From Selaginella moellendorffii (lineage: Eukaryota; Streptophyta; Lycopodiopsida; Selaginellales; Selaginellaceae): 35,199 nucleotides of DNA. Of the stretch, positions 1-7,643 are shown one piece after another. The notes under the pieces were generated by a model, which was given only the letters and a program-made list of their open reading frames with translations, did not search any database and was not told where the DNA came from. Both the position numbers and the translations under genes were made by a program. How positions within the stretch are numbered: position 1 is the stretch's first letter; every line of letters starts with the position of its first letter. Location: the NCBI RefSeq assembly GCF_000143415.4, contig NW_003314481.1, positions 18,554 through 53,752 of the forward strand, given 5' to 3'.

Positions 1-2
1 AT

Positions 3-122
3 CGCGATCAAGTTACGAGCAGGTTCTGGCAAGATGTGTTTAAGCAACTCAATACCACGTTGAGTATGTGCAGCAGTGATCATCCTCAATCTGATGGCCA
101 AACAATCTCAGTTCAAGTCAAC
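3..122 (+). pseudogene. Ty3/gypsy integrase core fragment (truncated)
   Basis: Reading from base 3, the frame gives RDQVTSRFWQDVFKQL and then DHPQSDGQT. These match the integrase catalytic-core signature of Ty3/gypsy LTR retrotransposons (family pattern D-x-F-T-S-x-F-W and Y-H-P-Q-T-D-G-Q-T). Only about 40 residues are present: the left part lies outside the window, and the similarity stops at about 122, where the sequence becomes unrelated. The usual Tyr-His-Pro is Asp-His-Pro, and the Glu normally following GQT is replaced by Ile. It is a dead scrap. Family assignment is from the motif only. Confidence 0.7.
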
Positions 123-900
123 TTTTCCGGAGTTTGATTATGATCTGGACGATATTCCTGATGATGACGAATACTCTTCTTGAGGAAGGGGAGAGAGTAG
201 ATTCGCTGGCAATGAAGTCTTTTGAGTTTTTGTACTTCGAGAAAAGCTTCATGTGCATTAGACCTTCCTTGAATGAAGTTAGCTCCGTATTGAGCTATGT
301 ACTCCGAACTTGAGTCTTCATTCTCACACCAAGAAAAAAAGCCCACCCACCTCCTCTAGCCTAGTTTCTTGACACCAATCTCCTTTGCATGCATGTTTAT
401 TGCATAAGTGAATAAGATTGTCATCAAGAAACTGGGAAAAATATCACAAGCAATCTAAGTGTGAGGCTTCATGCTAGTAATCTCCATCAACACATTGTGA
501 CTGGACTCATGCTTAAGGATTAGCATGAGGCCTTATGCTAAAGTGCTGAAAAGATTTTGGTTTGTCTAGTTTCTTGATGGTAATCTTGCTTGAACGTCTG
601 TCCATGGGACAAGTAATATTATTATCAAGGAATTGGCAAACACACCCCATCCATTCCTAAGTGTGAGGCCTTATGCTAATAACCTCCTATAGAATTACCT
701 CCACTACGCCTTTCATACACCCCATCCATTCTTGAGTCCTCATACTATTAAGAATTACTTCCATTACCCCTTTCACTTAGCATGAGGCCTGACACTAGGA
801 TCCATTCTCTCCCATTTCAAAAATATTTTAAGTAATTCTAATAAGTTCTTTCATGTTTCTAGGCCCAGCAATCTAAAACACTTCTACATGAGTCCATTAG
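123..900. other. AT-rich intergenic sequence, no gene recognised
   Basis: No reading frame here resembles a known protein. The stretch is AT-rich, with short homopolymers and a repeated palindromic motif that is listed separately. Base composition matches the old PLE further right and contrasts with the GC-rich LINE and PLE block beyond 7026. Confidence 0.5.
461..800. repeat. Dispersed palindromic motif, four copies
   Basis: The best copy, 521-540, reads TAGCATGAGGCCTTATGCTA, an almost perfect palindrome with one mismatched pair. Variants lie at about 461-476, 661-679 and 779-799, and each keeps the GAGGC core with a flanking ATGCTA or TAGCAT arm. Spacing is irregular (60 to 140 bases). It could be a footprint of a small repeat family or a degenerate tandem array. 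No function can be read. Confidence 0.4.
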
Positions 901-1070
901 AGTGAAAAGAGGCTGCAACTCCACACAACCACAAAAGTGGACATTAGAGATACAAGATGATGATCTAGTGTTGGTGGATCTTACCAACCCAAACAGTCCA
1001 ATAGTCTATGGGATTGTCATCAAAGAAGAGGAGATTCCTAACAAAGACATGAATAGGGAAGGAGGGCCAT

Positions 1071-1493
1071 TTATACAGAGCTTCAAAAGACATTCATCAG
1101 GAATATTGTTCAAGACTCAGAGTTTATTCCGTCAACTACAATACAGTCTGCAGAGAAGGAATTGATACAACCTTCACTGCTTATGGAATCCTCAAGGACA
1201 GACTAACCTTGTCAAGGGCATTGTTGTTGTGGACAGTCAACAATAGGATTCTAACTGAGAGACTTTTTGATCAGAGGGAAATAGAAGAATTGGAGCATCC
1301 ATTCCATGACCTCTCCAACTACAATCCAAATGATGGACATAAGGTCGATTAGGTTGTTGATGATAAACATACATTAAGCGATACATCCTCATTAACATCA
1401 ATGTCCAATGATTAGGAGAGTGAGGACGATGACGACAAGGTACAACACAATGATAATGAAGAGGATAATAGTGAGACAAAAAGTGACAAGTGA
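1071..1493 (+). pseudogene. Decayed unknown ORF with acidic C-terminus
   Basis: The frame containing base 1350 reads through LYRASKDIHQEYC and YNTVCREGIDTTFTAYG to a stop at 1350-1352. It then resumes as a Ser/Asp/Glu-rich tail with another stop before ending at about 1493. A 902-1165 ORF in another frame overlaps its start. The conserved-looking hydrophobic and charged pattern followed by an acidic tail suggests a former protein-coding exon or transposon gene, but I do not recognise the family. At least two in-frame stops mean it is not functional as read. Confidence 0.3.
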
Positions 1494-1667
1494 TGAAATT
1501 CAAGACAAGAGTCCTTCCTCATCATGAAAAGAAGAAAAAGATGATGATGAACCACCACAGAAGAGGGTTAGATGTGAACTTTGAAGCAAGGTTGCAAGGA
1601 ATAATGCATGGAAGAGCCAGGGACAAAAACCTCCATACAAAACAAGAAAAAAAAGTGTCACACAATG

Positions 1668-1745
1668 GTTTAGGTTTAGGGTTTAGGGGTGTTTAGGCGT
1701 TTAGGGTCAAAGACAGTCTACGGTGTTGCAATCGGGCGAGATCGC
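1668..1745 (-). mobile_element. Interstitial telomere repeat plus PLE 3'-end stub
   Basis: A short TTTAGGG-like run (about 1668-1690) passes into GTTTAGGCGTTTAGGGTCAAAGACA, written here as two motifs: the degenerate tip TTTAGGCG and the following TCAAAGACA. It then continues as a diverged version of the PLE 3' terminus (GGTGTTGCAATC, GGCGAGATCGC). Orientation matches PLE-1 to PLE-3 at the distal end: RNA 3' end to the left, telomere repeat beyond it. The stub is cut at about 1745 and joined to a LINE 3' end. It is an old, much shorter and more mutated version of the distal arrangement. Confidence 0.7.
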
Positions 1746-2540
1746 TAAACATGTATGTACATTCCCCATGTCCCAATGGGACTAATACAAAAATTGGGTG
1801 TGTCACCCTCTCAATGAGCTGCTCTACGTGATCCTCTTGTGTCACAGCGGGACCTAGTCCTGGAGTAGAAGTGGACATGGTCGTCTCAATCAAATCATGT
1901 TGATGTCCAAGTCTCCCCCACGTGCTGAATGTAGAACAGAGTCTGGGGGGTGCCACTGCTAGTGAATCTCACCACCTACCATTCTGCCAAAGCATGGGAG
2001 CCATCTAGACTACCACTCCTCTAGCTGCCTCGGTTTTGCCCGCTCCTTTAGGATGGTGTAATGAAGCCGCACTGCTGCAAGAGTGAGTCTCCACCACGAT
2101 GCCACCATTGCTAATATCCTCGCTTGTTGCCCATCAAAGCGGCAATGGTTCCATGCCTCCATAAGTGCCTGCACTCCAGTCGCCCTCTAGATGGACCATC
2201 GCTCGTGGCCCATCGCCTCCCAGACTGACATCCCGACTTCAGCCCCTAATGCATCCCATTGAACTCGCATGTTCCATCCATGACATCTATAACAGCGAAT
2301 ACGCCTCCAAGCTGGACCAATGGCTGGACCTCTAGCTCCCTCAAACCAGTGGAGGATATCCCCGCTCTGAGCCTTGAACTCTGGAATGTCTCCTAGTTCC
2401 TGCATCGCCTTGAAGATCTGTCGCCATACCTTTCTCGCCACATCACATATCCAAAGTACATGTCGCGCCTGTGAGACACAAAATCCCTAGGCCCCAAAGT
2501 GGAGCCGGAAGGGTGCCACGTGGTAGTGGCCGAAGTGAAA
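1746..2540 (-). pseudogene. Decayed LINE 3' fragment (C-terminal domain and 3' UTR)
   Basis: On the - strand, 2187-2441 encodes VWRQIFKAMQELGD and WDALGAEVG, clearly homologous to VAKETWRQVAKATRELGD and WDAVGAEVG of the intact LINE at 7644-12062. The frame continues downstream through a stop near 2190 into an equivalent of the segment WWRLTLAA. The 3' UTR is also recognisable: GTCCC/GGGAC hairpin at 1770-1782 and the TGTACATACA-type motif next to the end. Stops and frameshifts show it is dead. Its upstream limit, toward PLE-old, is unclear between about 2470 and 2540. The 3' end abuts the PLE stub, with no poly(A). Confidence 0.75.
1770..1782 (-). other. LINE 3' UTR stem-loop (old copy)
   Basis: GTCCC-AAT-GGGAC on the + strand forms a 5-bp hairpin. 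It sits at the same place relative to the LINE 3' end as the AGTCCCT/AGGGACT hairpin of the intact copies, although the surrounding sequence has diverged. The loop differs (ATT versus TAA on the sense strand) while the stem is kept. Confidence 0.55.
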
Positions 2541-2699
2541 GCCAAACGAGTGTAACACGTTTGGACCAAAAGCTCCGACTTGAAAAGTTGAGAGTGGGAG
2601 TGGATCCATCATCTACTCCATTCTCTGGATTGGTAGACCTCTTCACAGTGTTGCAGAATAGTGCTGGCATTTCTGCTACTGGAAACACTCTTCCACAGC

Positions 2700-4005
2700 A
2701 GTTGCCACCTTTCCTTGCCCCTGGCAATGCCCTCACTAGCTCCTCGACTGAGGGACTTGGTAGGCTTGATGAGGCTCTTTCTGCCATCCTTGAATGCTCG
2801 ATCAAGGAATTCATGAACGAGCTCAAGTCTCTAAATCAAGCTCACAAGGCTGTGAAGAGATTGACTCAGCTCCGTGATAAAAAGCAGTTCCCTCAAGACC
2901 TTCGCATTCGTGTGCCAAAGCTTGAGGTGACCTCTCACGGTCAGGAACTTCTTGATGCCAGCATCAAAGCAATCCACGAACAATACTTGAAGGACCTTCT
3001 TGATTCTCTGCTCAAGGCACGAGAGGCTGAGGCTGCTACCCTTGCGGATCTCATCAACCATGGACTCTCTCAACGTTTTAATGATCGAATGGATGATTTT
3101 GTTCACTGTGCTTTGCAGGCTTGTGGCAATGCACAACGAGAGGCTGTCACACATACTCTCAATGCCCGCAAGCATCAGTTGATAGCTGAATACCAACGTG
3201 CGACTGCAATTGGAGCAGTGGCATATGGAGTTGAGGAGAGCAAAAAGGAAAATGCTCGCAAGCAAAGGGAAGCTGCAGAGGATGCTGCACGAGCCAAGGC
3301 GGAGACACTGCCCAAGGAAGACACTGTTAAGATGCTTGTCCAGAGCTGCTTTGACAAGATGTGGAAGGAGAGGGAGCGTGGAATTCCGAGACAACACCAC
3401 GAAGATGCTGGCAGAGGCACCAGATCACAAGGCAAACGACAGCAAAGGACGGATCACTCCACATACGTGAAGCAGGCTCTTCAAAGACACGCAAGGTTTC
3501 TCTCCCCAGTGGTGAACGTGACGTTACCCATGGACGGCAGGGAAACGAGCAGGGGCAGAATGTGGTTACTGGGACTCCTCCCACCCATTCCGATGCCCCG
3601 GGTTTTTCTTCAAGGGGTCCCTTGCACCGGCAATCTCCAACCGTGCTTGGTTCCCAGCCAGCCATGACTGGCAGAGGTGGCCAACGCCAGTCTCGAGGAA
3701 ACGGTCGACCCCCACGGTCCCAACCGAACTGGCCAAGCGAGGGCACCAGACTACACCACGACCTCCTCCAGGAGCCCAACAACGCCAGCCAACTCAGAAC
3801 CAGAAACCACCTTCACCTCCCAGAGGACAAGAGATGCAGCCCTCACAGCACCACAACAACACCCCACTCCACGAACGAACCCAACGCTATGGCTTGGGAA
3901 GAAACTCGCCTCCACAGCAACACCCGCACTCTCCAGTTACGGCAGTGCCTGTGGACAGAAAAGGCAAGGCAAAAGTTTCTGGCTACCTTTGATTGCCCCG
4001 CATGA
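2700..4005 (+). pseudogene. PLE-old ORF1 (frameshifted)
   Basis: Residues from about 2745 (LDEALSAILECSIKEF) through about 3360 (LPKEDTVKMLVQSCFDKM) align along their length with ORF1 of the distal PLEs (IDGAFNSILASSLQEF through LPKEQTIAELVDAAVTKAF). The conserved part is rich in predicted helix, probably coiled coil. Homology then moves from frame 2 to frame 1 between about 3360 and 3480 (SSKTRKVSLPSGERD against SSKRHRVSF), so a one-base-class indel has broken the ORF. The frame-1 tail stays open to 4005 and overlaps ORF2. The RS-rich extreme C-terminus of the distal copies is not obvious here. The frame opens at GTG at 2471 over LINE-derived sequence, so no genuine start is visible. Confidence 0.65.
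3540..3599 (+). promoter_or_regulatory. -1 ribosomal frameshift signal, PLE-old
   Basis: GGGAAAC at 3540-3546 is in the ORF1 register G GGA AAC. After a 5-nt spacer, GGGGC (3552-3556) pairs with GCCCC (3595-3599), GAATG (3558-3562) with CATTC (3586-3590), GG (3564-3565) with CC, and the apical TGGGA (3570-3574) with TCCCA (3579-3583). The -1 frame after the heptamer reads YWDSSHPFRC and then GFFF, as in the distal elements. Heptamer, spacer length and apical stem are the same as there, while lower-stem bases differ yet still pair. Confidence 0.75.
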
Positions 4006-5833
4006 AGCTTTACTTCATTTTGCCGGCAATCAAAAAGTTTCCCAGCTAGAAAATAGAGTGGAGATTGGTGCTGTTCACAATTTGTCTTCTCGCATGTTGA
4101 GTGCCGCTGAAAAGCGCCTCCTTGCTCTTGGGCTCTCATTCATTCCTAATCCAGTGCCTCTCACGGCCAAAAAGATTATGGAATGCTTAGATGACTTTCA
4201 ACGCTCAGTCCGTCTTCGTCATTCGTTTAAGGACAGCAACAGTCTTATATCAGAGTTTCGGGTTCCCAACCCAAACTTTGATCCTCCCCCTGCTTCCTGG
4301 CACATGGAGTCACGAGTTGCCCGCATTCGAGAGCACCTTCTCCAACGTCTTTCCTGTTGTAAAAGACCTCGATCTTTTCTAAGAGGATGGAGACGTGATG
4401 CAGTCCTTGCGCTGCGACACGATCATAGTATTGTGATTAAGCCAGCCGACAAAAACCTCGGCGTAGTTGTTCTGGACCGCACGTGGTACATTCAAGAGGC
4501 TATGCGCCAACTCAATGATCCTCTTGTCTACAAGAGAGTTGAGTCGATTCCACATCAACCCATGCATGAGCGCCTCCTCGAACTTCTCCTGAAGTATAAA
4601 TCTTGCTCGTGGCTGGACAAGAACACAGCCAAGTACCTCACCACTTTTCCCTCACCTCCACGTAAAGCTTGTTTGTTGTATTTTCTTCCAAAAATACATA
4701 AGCAGCCAATTCGTGGGAGACCAATTGCTAGCTATGTTGGCTACATTTGGGAGCCACTTGCAAAATGGCTTCACCGCCAACTTTTTGGCATTCTCCTCCA
4801 ACAGGAAACCTTTCTTATGGACTCCCACACCCTCCATGATCTTCATAAACAACAGCTCCCAAAAGACTGCCTCCTCTTCACTTTTGATGTGGAGTCGCTC
4901 TACCCGAGCATTCCCACACGTGAAGGGCTCTATCGCCTCCATAAATTTGTATATACAAATTTTGGAGATTCAATGCAAGCACGCTTTATCATGGCTGCTG
5001 CAGGACTCATCCTTGAACACAATTATGTTGAGTTCGATGGGAGTTATTTCCTTCAAATCCGAGGCACTGCTATGGGGTCAAACTTTGCTGTGGTGTATGC
5101 TTGCCTTTTTCTTTGCTCCCTCGAGGACGAGTTTAAGGCCACCTCTCCTAAATGGCCAATATATCTTAAGAGATATATTGACGATGGTGTCGGAATTTGG
5201 GATGGATCAAAAGAGAGCTTGGAATGCTGGTTGGCTAGCTATGGAAGCCTCTGCAATTCTATAAAAATCACCTCAGTGATCTCATTTGAATCTATGGATA
5301 TTCTAGACATCCATTTTTTCAAAGGCCCACGCTTTGAGAAATGCAGGTGCCTAGACTCCACCACCTTTCAAAAGCCACTAAATGCATACCAATATCTTCC
5401 ATGGAACTCAACGCATCCTCGACACCAAAAGATTGCCTTCATTCGTGCTGAACTTCAGCGTTACCTCCTACGAGAGAGTAACCCTGAGAGCTTCTGTGCA
5501 ATTCGCAAGCTTTTCTATACTCGTCTCCGTGCACGTGGATACCCAAGAGCCTTCCTTATTGAAGCTTTCTGGACAATCCATTATACAGACCGAGATAATG
5601 TGCTCTACTCTCCATCACGCAAATCCAGTAGCAATAGTCTACAGGCCCCCCTCATTTTCAAGCTGCCTTATACTCTCCATAGTGCAGCACTTGATGTGGG
5701 GAACACCCTAAACCCTAAACAGGTGATTTCTGAAGTTCCATCAGACTCACTCCCCAGAGTGATCACATGCTGGACACGGTCCCCAAACCTTGCTTCCCAC
5801 TTGGTTTCAGCGAGACTCCCACCATATGGATAA
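3546..5833 (+). pseudogene. PLE-old ORF2: Penelope-type reverse transcriptase, one frameshift
   Basis: The -1 frame after the slippery site codes for an N-terminal extension matching the distal PLEs (YWDSSHPFRC, AWFP). It runs to a stop near 3992, and the RT homology continues in frame 2 (open 3677-5833), so one indel lies between about 3700 and 3990. The RT itself is uninterrupted, with PKIHKQPIRGRPIAS, FTFDVESLYPSIPTREG (motif A), RGTAMGSNFAVVYA (motif B) and YIDDGVGIW (motif C with both catalytic Asp). The protein stops soon after RSPNLASHLV, the usual end of the PLE RT, with no GIY-YIG domain, so it is the endonuclease-deficient type. The GTG at 3677 is not a believable start. Confidence 0.8.
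5706..5720 (+). other. Telomere-complementary 15-mer inside the RT reading frame (PLE-old)
   Basis: CCCTAAACCCTAAAC lies in frame and codes for the L-N-P-K of TLNPKQV. It is two units of the C-rich telomere strand on the sense (RNA) strand, so the transcript could pair with a TTTAGGG overhang here. The same position in the distal PLEs keeps both the peptide and the nucleotide string. Confidence 0.7.
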
Positions 5834-5853
5834 GCTACCTTGGACTTGCCCAA

Positions 5854-6175
5854 AGCTACCTCTTACAAACTCGGAGTGGAATATTCCTGGAATATTCTGA
5901 TGCTTTGAAATATTTTTTTTGAGGTTAGCTATTAAACATGATGAGGAACAATTAGGACGTGCTGCATGGCTGATATCCATCACCATCACCGTTCACAATA
6001 TACTGCTATGAATAAGCTACCTCTTGCAAAGTCGGAGTGGAATATTCCTGAAATATTCTGATGCTTTGAAATAACTTTTGAGGTTGGCCATTAAAAATGA
6101 TAAGGAACAATTAGGACGTGCTGCATGGCTGATATCCATCACCATCACCGTTCACAATATACTGCTATGAATAAG
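5854..6175 (+). repeat. Tandem duplication, 2 x 161 bp, in PLE-old 3' UTR
   Basis: 5854-6014 and 6015-6175 are direct repeats, each starting AGCTACCTCTT and containing a GGAATATTCC palindrome and the string CATCACCATCACCG. They differ by scattered substitutions and a short T-run indel. The copy boundary follows the string CTATGAATA. The duplication lies between the RT stop and the TATA box. Confidence 0.85.
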
Positions 6176-6231
6176 CTTCACACCACTACGCTTGTTTATT
6201 TCCTATTTCAGTCTTTGAAATTTTCAACTTT

Positions 6232-6455
6232 TTTGAAATTTCAATTGATTATTATATCTTGTGCCTTGCACAGTGATATCATTGAAGTTCACATATATTC
6301 TCTACAAACCAAATTTGAGGGAAATATACTGAGCTAATTAAAATCACCACCACCTCTTCTCTGAAATTTTTCTGAAATTTCAAGGGACTATCACATCTTG
6401 TGCCTTGCACAAAGATGTCATTAAAACTCATATTTTATTTTCTACAAACCAAAAT
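6232..6455 (+). repeat. Diverged direct repeat, PLE-old 3' UTR
   Basis: The segment GAAATTTCAA...TCTTGTGCCTTGCAC...CTACAAACCAAA occurs twice, at about 6236-6313 and 6375-6453 (offset about 139 bases), with many substitutions between copies. It is older than the 161-bp duplication just upstream. No coding content. Confidence 0.7.
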
Positions 6456-6620
6456 TTGTAGAAAATAAACCCATAATAATAGCAATCAATACCACCATCA
6501 TAATATATAAGATAAGTGGCTAGTGACAACCAAGTCTGTGAGGCTGTTCCTCCAAGCTTGCCTGCTCACACTCCACCACAAGATCTTTGAAGTTCTAAAA
6601 CAGTTGGATATTTTCAAAGC

Positions 6621-6659
6621 TTCTTGAATATTCTTAAGGCATCTGGGTATAAATAGAGG
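6621..6659 (+). promoter_or_regulatory. TATA box with adjacent heat-shock-type element (PLE-old)
   Basis: TATAAATAGAGG at 6648-6659 is a near-ideal plant TATA box, 49 bases from its first base to the start of the hammerhead at 6697. Just upstream, TTCTTGAATATTC at 6621-6633 is a three-unit TTCnnGAAnnTTC match to the heat-shock element consensus. Both are in the sense orientation of the element. A start about 30 nt downstream of the TATA box would place the ribozyme close to the RNA 5' end. The position in the 3' part of the element suggests it drives the sequence downstream of its own 3' end, or a pseudo-LTR-like arrangement. Confidence 0.6.
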
Positions 6660-6696
6660 AAAAGAGGGGCTAGGTTAGACCATTTTCATGGCGACT

Positions 6697-6745
6697 ACAC
6701 CCGGCTGATGAGTCCCAAAAAGGACGAAACCGGTATCGGGTTGTC
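6697..6745 (+). ncRNA. Hammerhead ribozyme, minimal stem III (PLE-old)
   Basis: CTGATGA (6705-6711), a 4-bp stem II GTCC/GGAC (6712-6715, 6722-6725) closing a CAAAAA loop, then GAAA (6726-6729) form the catalytic core. Stem III is the minimal palindrome ACCGGT (6729-6734). The cleavage triplet is GTA, with predicted cut after A6735. Stem I pairs ACCCGG (6699-6704) with TCGGGT (6736-6741), including one G-U. Short-stem-III hammerheads are an established feature of Penelope-like elements. All core nucleotides are present, so it may still be active even though the ORFs are broken. Confidence 0.92.
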
Positions 6746-6909
6746 ATGCCAATGTATTTCCTTTCCCTTTAGTGAATTTTTCATTATAAATTTTCTCTAG
6801 TTTTTCCTCTTATCTCAGATTGCCATAGCTGATCTCTAGCATTCTTGAGTTCCACTGGATCAAGAAATGTGGAGTGCTTTTGGCTAATTGCAATTCCAAA
6901 ATCCTAAAC

Positions 6910-7643
6910 ACTTTCTAGCTCAAAAGCATCAAAGAGGCTTCACAAGCCCCACTTTGTTGCAAAAAGCATTCCTAAATCGGCTCTTCCATTCTCCAATCCA
7001 TTCTCCAATTCATTCTACTAATCTCGTGGACCGTGGGCCCCCTTTCGCCCTTGGGCACATGGGAGCAACTGGGGCGGTGCGTGCAACTGGCCCATGTGGC
7101 CAAGTACATTTTTCCATGTCCTGAGCGCCTGCTTTTGTGGTTTTTCCCACGGAAGAAGATGCGTCCCACGTGGCGATCCGTGTGCCCGCCCGCACTCCGG
7201 CACCAACGGGGCCGGCCGGCGTGACGCCCCGGCCGCAGCCGTGCCAACGGATCGCGGGCCCCATGCGTGGGCTGCTGCCGGGAGTGCATCTCACTCTCGA
7301 GGAAAACACCGCACTGGCGCTCGGGCCTGCACTGGAACGCAACCCCAGGAGCGCCGTGGTGAAGCCCGCGTCGAGGGCATCGATCCAAATTGGCTGGGCC
7401 CCCCATGCCATGCTGGCACCATGCGTGCCTTGTCGAAAACGGCACACCCTTGCGACCGCTGGGCGAAAGGGGCAAACCCCGAGAGGTCCTTGCACCTCCT
7501 GTCACTGGGGAGGGTGCCCCCCATGAACACGAACCCAACGGCGCCAGTCCCACGCGAAACGCATGCACGGTTCGCGAGAAAATGGCCCCCAACGCCCGCA
7601 TTCTCCATTATTCCGAGAGAATATTCCCTCCACTACTTAAATT
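6910..7643. other. Unassigned sequence with sharp AT-to-GC change
   Basis: 6910-7025 is AT-rich and contains a short tandem motif around CCATTCTCCAAT (about 6984-7015). From about 7026 composition switches abruptly to GC-rich and stays so until the LINE ORF. Several overlapping ORFs of 60 to 200 codons on both strands look like the usual by-product of GC-rich sequence. None has a recognisable domain, and no ORF1/gag-like zinc-knuckle protein of a LINE is visible. It may be LINE 5' UTR or unrelated flank. Confidence 0.4.

Larger units (their letters stand above)
2540..6909 (+). mobile_element. PLE-old: endonuclease-deficient Penelope-like element, decayed
   Basis: This element holds an ORF1-like segment, a frameshift signal, an RT ORF, then a TATA box and hammerhead ribozyme, in the same order and at similar spacing as the three distal PLEs. 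RT stop to hammerhead is about 0.86 kb here and about 0.84 kb there. It is AT-rich, carries at least two coding frameshifts, and differs at many RT residues, so it is an older subfamily. The 3' end is placed near AATCCTAAAC at 6900-6909, about 174 nt after ribozyme cleavage (about 196 nt in the distal copies). The 5' boundary is uncertain between 2470 and 2740. Orientation is opposite to the distal PLEs. Confidence 0.75.

Noticed and set aside
113-346. 77-codon - strand ORF near the left edge
   Set aside because: No recognisable domain; it overlaps the end of the integrase fragment and has no supporting context.
2471-2700. GTG-initiated N-terminus of PLE-old ORF1
   Set aside because: The first 70 or so codons overlap the antisense of the LINE remnant and show no similarity to the distal ORF1; homology starts only near 2740.
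7607-7630. ATTCCGAGAGAATATTCCC just before the LINE ORF resembles the PLE 3' UTR palindrome
   Set aside because: Only about 20 bases match, with a two-base insertion; too short to claim a PLE fragment without an alignment.
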